In this document: positions 1-6,636 of the stretch, one piece after another
How the letters are laid out: the number at the start of each line of letters is the position of its first letter
Numbering within the stretch: position 1 is the stretch's first letter
Assembly: GCA_964653285.1 (NCBI GenBank)
Contig: CAZZEX010000114.1
Coordinates: forward strand, 1 to 14,303
DNA: 14,303 bases
Direction: 5' to 3'
DNA from: CAZZEX01 sp964653285
GTDB lineage: Bacteria > Chloroflexota > Anaerolineae > B4-G1
The notes under the pieces: generated by a model
The model's database searches: none
What the model was told of the DNA's origin: nothing
The model's input: only the letters and a program-made list of their open reading frames with translations
Position numbers and translations under genes: made by a program

Positions 1-196
1 TCACGACCGGCACGGCCACCGTCAGTTCCCGCTCTGGCTGGCGCAGGATGGCGTGAATGCCGGGGTCCAGGGTAAGTCGTTGGGCTACATCGTCGAGCTG
101 ATCCAGGACTGTATCCCATAGGCCTTGCCCGGGTGGCTCGGCCAGGACGAGACCGGCATGAGGTTCGACGAATACTCCTTCAAACGGTTTCTCCAT
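1..196 (-). CDS. Glu/Leu/Phe/Val dehydrogenase, N-terminal part (runs off the left edge)
   Basis: Sixty-five codons are visible, starting MEKPFEGVFVEPHAG. Residues 51-64 (LRQPERELTVAVPV) line up with residues 32-45 of the complete glutamate dehydrogenase at 11162-12412 (LRWPLRELHVTLPV), which is the conserved strand just before the VRMDDG motif of the family. The start is supported by AAGGAGG at 202-208, five bases upstream of the ATG. The family oxidatively deaminates glutamate or branched-chain amino acids using NAD(P)+; the catalytic lysine and Rossmann parts lie outside the window, so substrate and activity cannot be judged. The N-terminus differs from the other copy, so this is a diverged paralogue rather than a recent duplicate. 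It has no close operon partner here: a possible terminator separates it from the gene upstream. Confidence 0.72.
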   Translation of the reverse strand, partial: MEKPFEGVFVEPHAGLVLAEPPGQGLWDTVLDQLDDVAQRLTLDPGIHAILRQPERELTVAVPVV

Positions 197-250
197 GAAT
201 TCCTCCTTGCAGCAACTCCACACTTGGACGGTATCTGCCCCAGTTAAGAA

Positions 251-287
251 GAGGCACCGCGTTGAGGTTGTCCCATCCGGTGCCTCG
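251..287 (-). terminator. possible intrinsic terminator behind the CxxC protein gene
   Basis: GAGGCACCG (251-259) and CGGTGCCTC (279-287) form a perfect 9-bp stem with a 19-base loop. On the minus strand the stem is followed by TTCTTAAC, a weak U tract. It lies between the stop codon at 299 and the dehydrogenase start at 196, where a terminator would be expected. The long loop and the interrupted T run keep confidence modest. Confidence 0.42.
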
Positions 288-298
288 GGATCTCCTGG

Positions 299-865
299 TT
301 ACCGCTTCCAGACTTGAATAGGCGGATGGTAGAGCGAGGAAAGCAGCGCTCCGTAGCCGGTGCGGTTCTGCACATCGGCATCGTCTATCACCTGCACGTC
401 CAACAGGTGCATCAACTGACGCCTGCCGGTCAGATCGCCGTACCTCTGAGCCAGAGCGAGGTCCAACGCCGTCACCAGTGAGTCCAGGGCGCCGGTCTCG
501 CGCCCAGCCCAGACGATCAGATGAATCAGCGATGTTGGCGTCGCCTCACCAAAGCAGAGGTCCTCGGGTGTGGCATCGTAATCAACGACGTAGACCGCTT
601 TCACGTTCTCGTCCAATGCCCCTAAGGACTCGCCCACCTGCTTGGCTATACTGTAGCGGCAATGCCGGCAGGCGGTGCTATCGCCCTGCCGCAGGCGATC
701 TACCACGGCCTGAACGCTGTCAACCCCCATCTTCTGCACGCAGAATTGCAGCGCTTGGGCCAAGGTGATTTCAACCGTACTGTCGGCATCCGGCGGCTGG
801 AACGGGGACGCTGCGGATTCAACTTCCACCACTTTGGTCTGCTTCATTGGAAAGATCTCAGCCAT
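299..865 (-). CDS. conserved hypothetical protein with CxxC motif, 188 aa
   Basis: I do not recognise a characterised family. The protein starts MAEIFPMKQT and is soluble, with no membrane segment or signal peptide. Residues 1-30 look disordered. A CRHC motif lies at residues 66-69 and further cysteines at 42 and 104, so a metal or redox site is possible. The C-terminal half is rich in conserved-looking hydrophobic and acidic positions (AVYVVDYDATPEDL, HLIVWAGRET, LLDVQVIDDADV). The frame extends 18 codons further upstream, but the chosen ATG has AAAGGAGG eight bases before it and the extension runs through the promoter-like region, so I reject the longer form. It is a single-gene unit: tandem terminators lie upstream and a weaker one downstream. 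The function is unknown. Confidence 0.75.
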   Translation of the reverse strand: MAEIFPMKQTKVVEVESAASPFQPPDADSTVEITLAQALQFCVQKMGVDSVQAVVDRLRQGDSTACRHCRYSIAKQVGESLGALDENVKAVYVVDYDATPEDLCFGEATPTSLIHLIVWAGRETGALDSLVTALDLALAQRYGDLTGRRQLMHLLDVQVIDDADVQNRTGYGALLSSLYHPPIQVWKR

Positions 866-914
866 GTTGCGTTCCTCCTTTTTGAATTGTCGGTTTCTGC
901 CCCATTTCGCCCCC

Positions 915-923
915 ATCATAACA
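915..923 (-). promoter_or_regulatory. extended -10 promoter for the CxxC protein gene
   Basis: On the minus strand the sequence TGTTATGAT is an extended -10 (TGnTATGAT). It sits about 50 bases before the start codon at 865 and immediately after the two terminators of the two-component operon. No good -35 is visible, which is tolerated with an extended -10. Confidence 0.4.
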
Positions 924-990
924 CAGGACCCGTGAAAATCTCATAGAAAACCAGCCCCACCTCCTGAAAAATCCATGAAAAACGAAAAAC

Positions 991-1017
991 GGCGGCTCTC
1001 GCATCAGCGAGGCCGCC
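991..1017 (-). terminator. second of two tandem intrinsic terminators after the response regulator
   Basis: GGCGGC-T-CTCGC-ATCA-GCGAG-GCCGCC folds into an 11-bp GC-rich hairpin with a single bulged base. On the minus strand it is followed by GTTTTTCGTTTTTC, a strong U-rich tail. It backs up the terminator at 1029-1060 and isolates the downstream gene. Confidence 0.8.
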
Positions 1018-1028
1018 ACCAAGAAAAA

Positions 1029-1060
1029 GACCTCCGGGGTTTCCAAAACCTCGGAGGTCT
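1029..1060 (-). terminator. first of two tandem intrinsic terminators after the response regulator
   Basis: AGACCTCCG (1029-1037) pairs with CGGAGGTCT (1052-1060), and the stem continues inward through GGTTT/AAACC. On the minus strand the hairpin is followed at once by a U run (TTTTTCTT). It begins about 16 bases after the response regulator stop codon, a textbook rho-independent terminator position. Confidence 0.88.
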
Positions 1061-1075
1061 CAACGGGTATGCTGC

Positions 1076-1774
1076 CTAATCTCCCTCGGGGCAAGCCAGA
1101 ACATAGCCGACCCCCAGTGAGGTAAGGATATACCGGGGATTCGAGGGATCCGCTTCCAACTTGCGTCTCAGGTAGCGGATATAGGCTCGCAGATAGTCAA
1201 CGTCATCCCGGTACTTCGGCCCCCACACCTTCGTCAGCAAGTCTTGATGCAGCATAACCCGGTTGGCGTTGAGGGCCAACTGGCGCAGCAGCGCGTACTC
1301 AGTACGGGTGAGCGACACCCTCTCGCCGCGCACTTTGACGGCGCGCCGGGCGAAATTGATCTCCAGTTCGCCGCACGTTAATGTGGCAGTGACCTTCTCT
1401 TCAGGTCGTTGGGTGCGCCGCAAGACTGCTTTCACACGGGCCACCAGTTCCTTGGCGCTGAAAGGCTTGGTCAGGTAGTCATCGGCTCCCGCATTGAAGC
1501 CGCTCAGTAAGTCGCTCTCCAGGGCTTTGGCGGTGAGCATGATCACCGCCACGTCGGAGAACTCGCGGATGCGGCGACATACCTCGTACCCGTCCAGGTC
1601 ACCCGGAAGCATAATGTCCAGCAATACCAGATCGGGCTGCTCCAAAGCCGCCATCTCGATGGCCGGCTCGCCCCTGACGGCGGCGAGCACCTGGTAGCCC
1701 ACTGCTTTTAACACTTCACTGACCAGCCGCACCACTCGTGGCTCATCGTCCACGACCAGGATCTTCTCACTCAT
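1076..1774 (-). CDS. OmpR/PhoB-family response regulator, 232 aa
   Basis: This is the DNA-binding output partner of the histidine kinase encoded immediately upstream. Residues 1-120 are a receiver domain with every signature residue: acidic pair D9-D10, phospho-acceptor D53 in LVLLDIMLPGDLDGYEV, switch T81, and K103 in LTKPF. Residues about 130-230 are a winged-helix Trans_reg_C domain (LTRTEYALL, DDVDYLRAYIRYLRRKLE, ILTSLGVGYVL). Length is normal for the family. Its ATG overlaps the kinase stop codon (ATGAGTGA, 8 shared bases) and an AGGAGG lies about ten bases upstream within the kinase gene, so the pair is translationally coupled. Target genes cannot be read from the sequence; two terminators follow directly, so the pair forms a closed bicistronic unit. 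Confidence 0.95.
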   Translation of the reverse strand: MSEKILVVDDEPRVVRLVSEVLKAVGYQVLAAVRGEPAIEMAALEQPDLVLLDIMLPGDLDGYEVCRRIREFSDVAVIMLTAKALESDLLSGFNAGADDYLTKPFSAKELVARVKAVLRRTQRPEEKVTATLTCGELEINFARRAVKVRGERVSLTRTEYALLRQLALNANRVMLHQDLLTKVWGPKYRDDVDYLRAYIRYLRRKLEADPSNPRYILTSLGVGYVLACPEGD

Positions 1775-3107
1775 TCTGTTGCTCCTCCTGCTCCGCTGAC
1801 TCCTGGCTCAGGCCCCCAAGAGGGAGCGTGAAGTAGAACGTGCTGCCCTGCCCCAACTGGCTCTCAGCCCAGATACGACCTCCGTGGCTCTCCACAATGG
1901 TGCGAGCGATGGGCAGCCCCAATCCTGAGCCAACGATGTGGCGGCCCAGGCCCGACTCGACGCGGAAGAACTTCTCAAACAGCCGGTTCAGGTGCTCAGG
2001 GGCGATGCCCACTCCCTGGTCGGCCACGCTGACGACGACCTCACCCTCGTGCACTTCGCCCCGCACAACGACCAACCCCCCTTGGGGGGAGTATTTGACG
2101 GCGTTACCCACCAGGTTGCGCAACACCTGCTCAATGCGGTGAGGGTCGGCGTCCACGATGGGAAAACGATCCGGGCCTCCTGCAAAATCAACCAGGAAGT
2201 GGTGTTTCTGGGTGCGGCGCGCCATGTCGTCGGTCACACTCTTGACCAGACGGGACAGCCTCACCGGCTGGGGCTCAAGCCTCAGAAGACCGGCATCAAT
2301 GATGGACGACTCCAGCAGATCATGTATGAGCTCTTGCAGGGTATCGCACTCCTCATCTATGATTTGCAGGAACTCTCGCTGGGTCTCGAGGTTGAAAGTG
2401 GCTTCTTCCATCAACAAGGCCGTGGAGTATCCTTTGATCGAGGTCAGCGGGGTGCGCATCTCGTGGGCCAGGGTGGAGATCAACTCCGCCTTGAGGCGGT
2501 TCGCCTCCTCGAGCGCTCGGGTGGCCTGTAGTTCCTCTCTCAGACGGGCGTTTTCGATGGACAGAGCGATGAGATCTGCCACAGCTTTCAAGAAGGGAAT
2601 GTCCTCACGAACAAAGCTGCTAGGCTGGTGCCGGTTCTCCAGCCTCAGGACCCCGACTTTTGTCTGACTGGTGAATAGCGGTATGCATACGGCGCTCTGC
2701 AATTGCCTCAGACCAATGACCGCCGCTCTGACGACCGCGCGGTTCGCCGGTGTCAGGTTTCTCCTTGCTGCGGCGATGGCCTTCGGGGTAGAATATAACT
2801 GGACTTGACCGGTCTGAAACGTCTTGCCACACGTGGATTCACCGGGGGCGAGGCGCATCTGTCTCAAACGGGCGAGGTCATAGCCCTGCGCCGCCCTCAC
2901 GGCCAGCCGCTCGTCGGAAGGGTCGTAAAGCAGCATGAAACCCGACTCAATCGTCTCCAACGTCTCGACGAGGGAAGACAAGGACTCCGATAGCACAGTT
3001 TCTAGATCCTGCTGCATGACCAGGATCTTCGCAATCTCAAAAATGGTCGAGAGCCTCTGACCTTTATCTGCTGTTCGGGCTTCTGCCCACATAGCGTGGT
3101 TGTCCAT
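1767..3107 (-). CDS. soluble GAF-domain sensor histidine kinase, 446 aa
   Basis: This sensor kinase should autophosphorylate on H215 and pass the phosphate to the adjacent response regulator. Domains in order: a short N-terminal helix; a GAF domain at about 30-185; a coiled linker at 186-208; a HisKA dimerisation domain with the H-box STLAHEMRTPLTSIKGY (211-227); and a HATPase_c domain with N-box (RIEQVLRNLVGNAVKYS, N335), G1 box (DQGVG from D363), F-box (LFEKFF) and G2 box (GSGLGLPIA, 393-401). There is no transmembrane segment or signal peptide, so the input is cytoplasmic; GAF cysteines at 93 and 141 could bind a cofactor, but this is speculative. I chose the start MDNHAM because GGAGGG lies six bases before it; a frame 12 codons longer lacks this support. 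A strong promoter lies upstream at 3237-3264. Confidence 0.93.
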   Translation of the reverse strand: MDNHAMWAEARTADKGQRLSTIFEIAKILVMQQDLETVLSESLSSLVETLETIESGFMLLYDPSDERLAVRAAQGYDLARLRQMRLAPGESTCGKTFQTGQVQLYSTPKAIAAARRNLTPANRAVVRAAVIGLRQLQSAVCIPLFTSQTKVGVLRLENRHQPSSFVREDIPFLKAVADLIALSIENARLREELQATRALEEANRLKAELISTLAHEMRTPLTSIKGYSTALLMEEATFNLETQREFLQIIDEECDTLQELIHDLLESSIIDAGLLRLEPQPVRLSRLVKSVTDDMARRTQKHHFLVDFAGGPDRFPIVDADPHRIEQVLRNLVGNAVKYSPQGGLVVVRGEVHEGEVVVSVADQGVGIAPEHLNRLFEKFFRVESGLGRHIVGSGLGLPIARTIVESHGGRIWAESQLGQGSTFYFTLPLGGLSQESAEQEEQQNE

Positions 3108-3236
3108 GGAGTTCCCTCCGTTCCCTGCAAACCCTCTGTACACTGTGACCCACTACCAAGCCCGCGCAGCGGGGCCGCACCTTTGCGCTGCAAATCGCCA
3201 GTGAAGTCCGTCTTGCGTCAAGTGGTAGTAATGTTA

Positions 3237-3264
3237 AGTATACCCAACCCGCATGATAGGTCAA
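3237..3264 (-). promoter_or_regulatory. sigma-70-type promoter for the two-component operon
   Basis: On the minus strand TTGACC (3259-3264) and TATACT (3237-3242) are separated by 16 bases; each matches five of six consensus positions. Transcription would begin near 3230 and give a leader of about 120 bases before the kinase start. The rest of the 174-bp gap between the kinase and the glycosyltransferase holds nothing else I can name. Confidence 0.7.
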
Positions 3265-3281
3265 ATGATGTAGGCACAATT

Positions 3282-4250
3282 TCAGGTACTTTCGTCAACC
3301 CCGGTCAGGACACTTTCGAGGTACGCTCGGGCAACGGTTCGACTACGTTGTACCGTTCGCCGCTTGCGCAGCATCTTAGGGACGCCCAGAAGACCAGCCA
3401 GTTGGCCGCGCAGGCGCGCCCGCGCCGCCGCCCCCTGCCAGGCACGCAGCGCCTCCCACGTGATGCGCAGTTGTGCTCGCAGGATGGCCCGCCAGTGGGT
3501 GCGCCAGAGGTCGCTGGGGTAGTCCTTTGCCAGCAGGTAGATGAAGTTGCGCCCGTCGTAGAAACTGGCGGTCGTCCCCCCGCCGGTGGCACTCAACTTG
3601 TGGTAGACGACGGCGCGAGGAACGTAGACGCACCGCCAGCCCGCCAACTGGGCCCGCCAGGCCAGATCCACGTCCTCGCAGGAGAAGAAGAAGTCCTCGT
3701 CCAGCAGACCCACCTGGTCCAGCGTGGCCTTCCGGTAAGCAGCGCTGCCCCCGCAGGCGCTGAAGACGTGTTCTTCACGGTCGTACTGGCCCACGTCCTT
3801 CTGCCACACTCCCCGGTTGCCGGGGGTACCGTCCATGCGGTAGAAGTCACCCGCCGTGTGGAGGGTGTCGCGCCGGTCAAAGAGAAGCATCTTGGAAGCG
3901 ACGATCCCCGCCTCCGGGTAGCGCTGGAAGGTAGCCACGACCTCCTCCAGCCAGTGAGGGTCGGCCTCGGTGTCATTGTTTAAGAGGATGACGAATTCCC
4001 CCCGTGCGGCCCGCATCCCGGCGTTGCACGCGCCCGCGAAGCCCTGATTCTCCCCCAGCGGTAGCACGCGCACCCAGGCATAATCGCGTGCCAGCAGCTC
4101 CAGCGAGCCGTCGGTGGAGCCGTTGTCGGCGACGATGACCTCAAAGTCGCGGAAGGTCTGGCGGCGCAGGCTCTCCAGGCAGGTGGGGAGGTGGTGCGCC
4201 GCGTTCCAGTGGGGGATGATGATGGAGGCGAGATTTGGAGATTGGCTCAT
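3282..4250 (-). CDS. family 2 glycosyltransferase, rhamnosyltransferase-like, 322 aa
   Basis: This enzyme is likely to transfer a sugar from a nucleotide donor to a growing surface polysaccharide on the cytoplasmic face of the membrane. The GT-A fold is clear: strand and donor-binding region ASIIIPHWNAAHHL at 8-21, D42 in ADNGSTDGS, the acceptor-side motif GENQGFAGACNAGM (66-79), the metal-binding NNDTEADP at 91-98 in place of a strict DxD, and CEDVDLAWR (191-199) with the presumed catalytic base D193. The last 80 residues are basic and amphipathic, which suits membrane association. Nearby rfbC and rfbD make dTDP-rhamnose, so rhamnose is the best guess for the donor; this is inference from context. 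The ATG overlaps the upstream nucleotidyltransferase stop (ATGA), so it is coupled to that gene. The frame extends 11 codons further but without a better ribosome site. Confidence 0.9.
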   Translation of the reverse strand: MSQSPNLASIIIPHWNAAHHLPTCLESLRRQTFRDFEVIVADNGSTDGSLELLARDYAWVRVLPLGENQGFAGACNAGMRAARGEFVILLNNDTEADPHWLEEVVATFQRYPEAGIVASKMLLFDRRDTLHTAGDFYRMDGTPGNRGVWQKDVGQYDREEHVFSACGGSAAYRKATLDQVGLLDEDFFFSCEDVDLAWRAQLAGWRCVYVPRAVVYHKLSATGGGTTASFYDGRNFIYLLAKDYPSDLWRTHWRAILRAQLRITWEALRAWQGAAARARLRGQLAGLLGVPKMLRKRRTVQRSRTVARAYLESVLTGVDEST

Positions 4251-4801
4251 TGGGTTCCGCTGTCCGGTTTGATGGAATACCATCGCTCCATCAAGGTTGG
4301 CAACCCAGCTTCTTGCATCAAAACGCGAATTTGTCCTTCCAGGTAAAGTATGTCCAGAGAATCACCGACGCGCTGGAGGAGGTGACGCACGTCCACTTGG
4401 TCTACGGCATCCCAGCGGGCCAGTTTGTATACGATCAGGTCCTCCGGCGTGGCAATGCGAAGGGGGTATCCAAAGAGAGGAATTTTCTGAGCGCGTCGAA
4501 TCGCGGCACTGTCTAGGCTGAAGGAGGCCAATCGAACGTCTACAGAGAATCGCCGACTGAAGGCAAACTTGGCCGGACGGCCCGCGCTCAATTTGGCGGT
4601 GGCCCCAGGCCCGGGGCGAAATCCGTGTTGCTCACATAACTCGACAACTCGTTCTGCTTCTTGACTAGGGAGCAAAAGTATCACGTCAACGTCTGTCGTG
4701 GTACGAGGAGCTCCCATCAATGTGGCGGCTACTCCACCGATGACGACGTGTTCTGGGATCTCGTCCAGAACATTCCCCAGTTGTTTAAGCATATCGCGCA
4801 T
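4247..4801 (-). CDS. nucleotidyltransferase-fold protein (AbiEii/MNT-like), 184 aa
   Basis: The protein has the pol-beta nucleotidyltransferase pattern: a GG pair at 22-23 (HVVIGGVAATLMG), the DxD metal pair D37/D39 in RTTTDVDVIL, and a third acidic residue D88 in FSVDVRL. It ends with the TPEDLIVYKLARWDAVDQVDV block (118-138) typical of stand-alone AbiEii/DUF1814-like nucleotidyltransferases. Such proteins transfer nucleotides to proteins, tRNAs or small molecules, and many are the toxin of a toxin-antitoxin pair; some are aminoglycoside-type modifiers. The start at 4801 has GGGAG seven to nine bases upstream and overlaps the preceding small gene by 17 bases; a second ATG three codons in is possible. 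Its position inside a polysaccharide operon is unexpected. The fold is well supported; the substrate is unknown. Confidence 0.82.
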   Translation of the reverse strand: MRDMLKQLGNVLDEIPEHVVIGGVAATLMGAPRTTTDVDVILLLPSQEAERVVELCEQHGFRPGPGATAKLSAGRPAKFAFSRRFSVDVRLASFSLDSAAIRRAQKIPLFGYPLRIATPEDLIVYKLARWDAVDQVDVRHLLQRVGDSLDILYLEGQIRVLMQEAGLPTLMERWYSIKPDSGTQ

Positions 4802-4979
4802 ACGTTTTCTCTCCCTCTAATCTCTCCGCTTCTTGGAGCAAAAGTAGCAATTGCTCGGTCAGGTATATCCGCTCTTCCTGGCCGAGGGAAATCCATTCTT
4901 CTTCTTGCTCTCGGCGGATTTCCTCATAGTCTTGTGCGACTTGCCGCCACAGTGTGCTCAGGTCTTGTCCTTGTTTCAT
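4785..4979 (-). CDS. small acidic protein of unknown function, 64 aa
   Basis: I do not recognise this protein. It is rich in Glu and Gln and is predicted almost wholly helical (QDYEEIRREQEEEW, then LTEQLLLLLQEAERLEGE), without cysteines or membrane segments. AGGAG lies eight bases upstream of its ATG, and the start is only 11 bases after the rfbD stop. Its 3' end overlaps the nucleotidyltransferase gene by 17 bases. Such tight coupling of a small helical acidic protein to a nucleotidyltransferase resembles an antitoxin-toxin arrangement, but no DNA-binding motif is visible, and a simple accessory or unrelated role is equally possible. Confidence 0.68.
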   Translation of the reverse strand: MKQGQDLSTLWRQVAQDYEEIRREQEEEWISLGQEERIYLTEQLLLLLQEAERLEGEKTYARYA

Positions 4980-4990
4980 TTGCTATGCTC

Positions 4991-5839
4991 CTATGCTGCG
5001 CCTTCTGTGTTCAGAAACTCTTCCAACGCCTCTTGCCAGGGACGGAGGGTGATGCCCAGCGCGGCGGCGGCGGTGTTGGCCAGGGGGGCAAAGCGCGGGG
5101 GGGTGGAGGCGCGCTGGAAATCGGCCAGCGTGATGGGCTCGACGGGCACGTGTTCCCGTTCGCTGATGCGTAAGATCTCGCGGGCGAAGTCGTAGCGGGA
5201 GCAGTACCCTGCGTTGGTCAGGTGGTAGACCCCGTAGGCATTGGTGTGAATGAGGGCGGCGATAGCATCTGCCAGGTCCGGCGCGTAGGTGGGGTTGCCG
5301 ATCTCGTCTGTGACCACCTTGAGCGAGCCGTGTTTATCCGCTAACTGGACGATGCGGTGGGGATTGGAAAAGTTGCGCCCGCCGGGGGCGTAGAGCCAGG
5401 CGGTGCGGGCAATGTAGAAGCGAGTCAACAGGTGACGCACAAACCACTCGCCGGCCGCCTTCGAGCGGGCGTAGGGGTTGATGGGGTGAGGCGGGTCCCA
5501 TTCCCGGTATGGTTCCGTGGCCGTGCCGTCGAAGACTTCGTTGGTGCTGACGTAGACCATCGCCGCGTCGCAGGCTGCGCAGGCCAGGACCACGTTTTGC
5601 GTGCCCAATGCGTTGACGCGGTACGCTTTCTCCGGGTCGCGGGCGCAGGCATCGACATCTGTCATAGCCGCACAGTGGATCACGGCATCAGGACGTAGCT
5701 TGCAAAGAACCTTCTTGACTGTTAGACGGTCTGTAACATCAAGGTCTAAATGTTGGAGCGAAACGACATTAAGCGCTGGTAACGACAATGTCAGAGCAGA
5801 TCCAAGCTGGCCAGCCGCTCCAGTAATAGCAACTTTCAT
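4991..5839 (-). CDS. rfbD: dTDP-4-dehydrorhamnose reductase, apparently mosaic, 282 aa
   Basis: This enzyme catalyses the last step of dTDP-L-rhamnose synthesis: NAD(P)H reduction of dTDP-4-dehydro-L-rhamnose. Visible motifs are the Rossmann GAAGQLG (7-13), HCAAMTDVDACARDPE (55-70), STNEVFDG (98-105; many relatives have STDYVFDG), the catalytic Y123xxxK127 in NPYARSKAAGEW, and TAWLYAPGGRNF (146-157). Length is normal. GAGGA lies next to the ATG, partly overlapping the rfbC stop, and only six bases separate the genes, so the two are coupled. Oddly, base composition changes inside the gene: about 46% GC over the first 46 codons (5701-5839) against about 65% over 5401-5640. The change falls near residues 50-60, at the conserved HCAAMTDVDAC block. 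Together with the rfbD remnant at 7978-8118 this suggests a recombinant gene. Confidence 0.95.
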   Translation of the reverse strand: MKVAITGAAGQLGSALTLSLPALNVVSLQHLDLDVTDRLTVKKVLCKLRPDAVIHCAAMTDVDACARDPEKAYRVNALGTQNVVLACAACDAAMVYVSTNEVFDGTATEPYREWDPPHPINPYARSKAAGEWFVRHLLTRFYIARTAWLYAPGGRNFSNPHRIVQLADKHGSLKVVTDEIGNPTYAPDLADAIAALIHTNAYGVYHLTNAGYCSRYDFAREILRISEREHVPVEPITLADFQRASTPPRFAPLANTAAAALGITLRPWQEALEEFLNTEGAA

Positions 5840-5845
5840 AGTTCC

Positions 5846-6415
5846 TCATCCCTTTAACTGAACAACCTCAAAATTGTTGTCGGCTTCCTTGAGAAAAGGG
5901 AGTCGAGCGTCTTTAGGTGAAAGAATAGGTTCTGTGATAGGCCATTGAATACCGATGTCTGGATCGTTCCAAATAATGCCCCGATCACACTCTGGTGCAT
6001 ATTCCTCTGTCACTTTATACACGACGTCTGCTTCCTCACTGAGCACACAAAAGCCGTGGGCAAAGCCCGGTGGTATGTAGAGCATGCGGAAGTCGTCGCC
6101 AGCGAGTACCATACCTACCCATTTCCTATATGTAGGTGAGCCCTTACGGATGTCTACAGCCACATCAAAGATCTGACCCTTAAGGACCATCACCAATTTC
6201 CCTTGGGCCTTAGGATGCTTTTGGTAGTGCAGCCCTCGGAGAACCCTTTGAACAGAATGGGAATAATTATCTTGAACAAAGGCTTGCGAGATGCCGTTGG
6301 CTGAAAACTCAGACATCCTATAGGTCTCCATAAAAAAGCCACGGTCATCCTCAATACACTGGGCCTCAATAAGAACAACTTCTGGAATCTCCAAACTCTG
6401 AAACCGAAAAGACAT
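5846..6415 (-). CDS. rfbC: dTDP-4-dehydrorhamnose 3,5-epimerase, 189 aa
   Basis: RmlC epimerises dTDP-4-dehydro-6-deoxy-D-glucose at C3 and C5, the step before RfbD. The cupin signature is complete: substrate-binding R25 in CIEDDRGFFMETY, VQDNYSHS (47-54), the catalytic base H63 in LRGLHYQ, K73 in GKLVMVLKG, PPGFAHGFCVLSE (115-127), the catalytic Y133 in DVVYKVTEEY, and the helper D169 in SPKDARLP. Length is typical. The start has GGAGG nine bases upstream. Sampled lines of the gene are about 43% GC, well below the genes on both sides, so it belongs to the low-GC cassette. rfbA and rfbB are not in the window, so the pathway must be completed elsewhere. Confidence 0.96.
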   Translation of the reverse strand: MSFRFQSLEIPEVVLIEAQCIEDDRGFFMETYRMSEFSANGISQAFVQDNYSHSVQRVLRGLHYQKHPKAQGKLVMVLKGQIFDVAVDIRKGSPTYRKWVGMVLAGDDFRMLYIPPGFAHGFCVLSEEADVVYKVTEEYAPECDRGIIWNDPDIGIQWPITEPILSPKDARLPFLKEADNNFEVVQLKG

Positions 6416-6528
6416 CTAAGTGAACCTCCGCATCGCAATCGAGGAATCTTTCAAGATGACAACTGCAACCTATAGGCAACCAGGCAACCAAGGCTGCCTT
6501 TTACGTACCCAGCGCGTTGACGCAGCAG

Positions 6529-6636
6529 GCTAGTACCTCGCCACCGTGATTTTGATGTGTGGTTTCGCGCCTCCATGTTCTCGCCTCCATGGGAGGCACA
6601 TTTGACTTATCAAAACCCTCGTGGTGGAGTACTAGC
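6529..6636. repeat. 108-bp element with 28-bp imperfect terminal inverted repeats
   Basis: The left arm (6529-6556) and right arm (6609-6636) begin with the perfect pair GCTAGTAC/GTACTAGC and stay recognisably complementary for 28 bases, ending ATTTTGAT/ATCAAAAC. The inside holds a 10-bp direct repeat CGCCTCCATG (6568-6577, 6582-6591) and a hairpin GCCTCC-ATG-GGAGGC (6583-6597). The right arm supplies the TAG stop of the membrane protein gene. It could be a MITE-like insertion, a REP-type unit or a large processing/termination hairpin. The rest of the 6416-6631 gap (6416-6528) contains a short direct repeat AGGCAACC and no clear promoter. Confidence 0.6.

Noticed and set aside
866..919. N-terminal extension of the CxxC protein by 18 codons
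   Set aside because: The extension would be read from the -10 region and through the Shine-Dalgarno of the internal ATG at 865.
3096..3983. 295-codon plus-strand frame opposite the glycosyltransferase
   Set aside because: It is the antisense shadow of a clear GT2 gene and reads Pro/Val-rich non-domain sequence.
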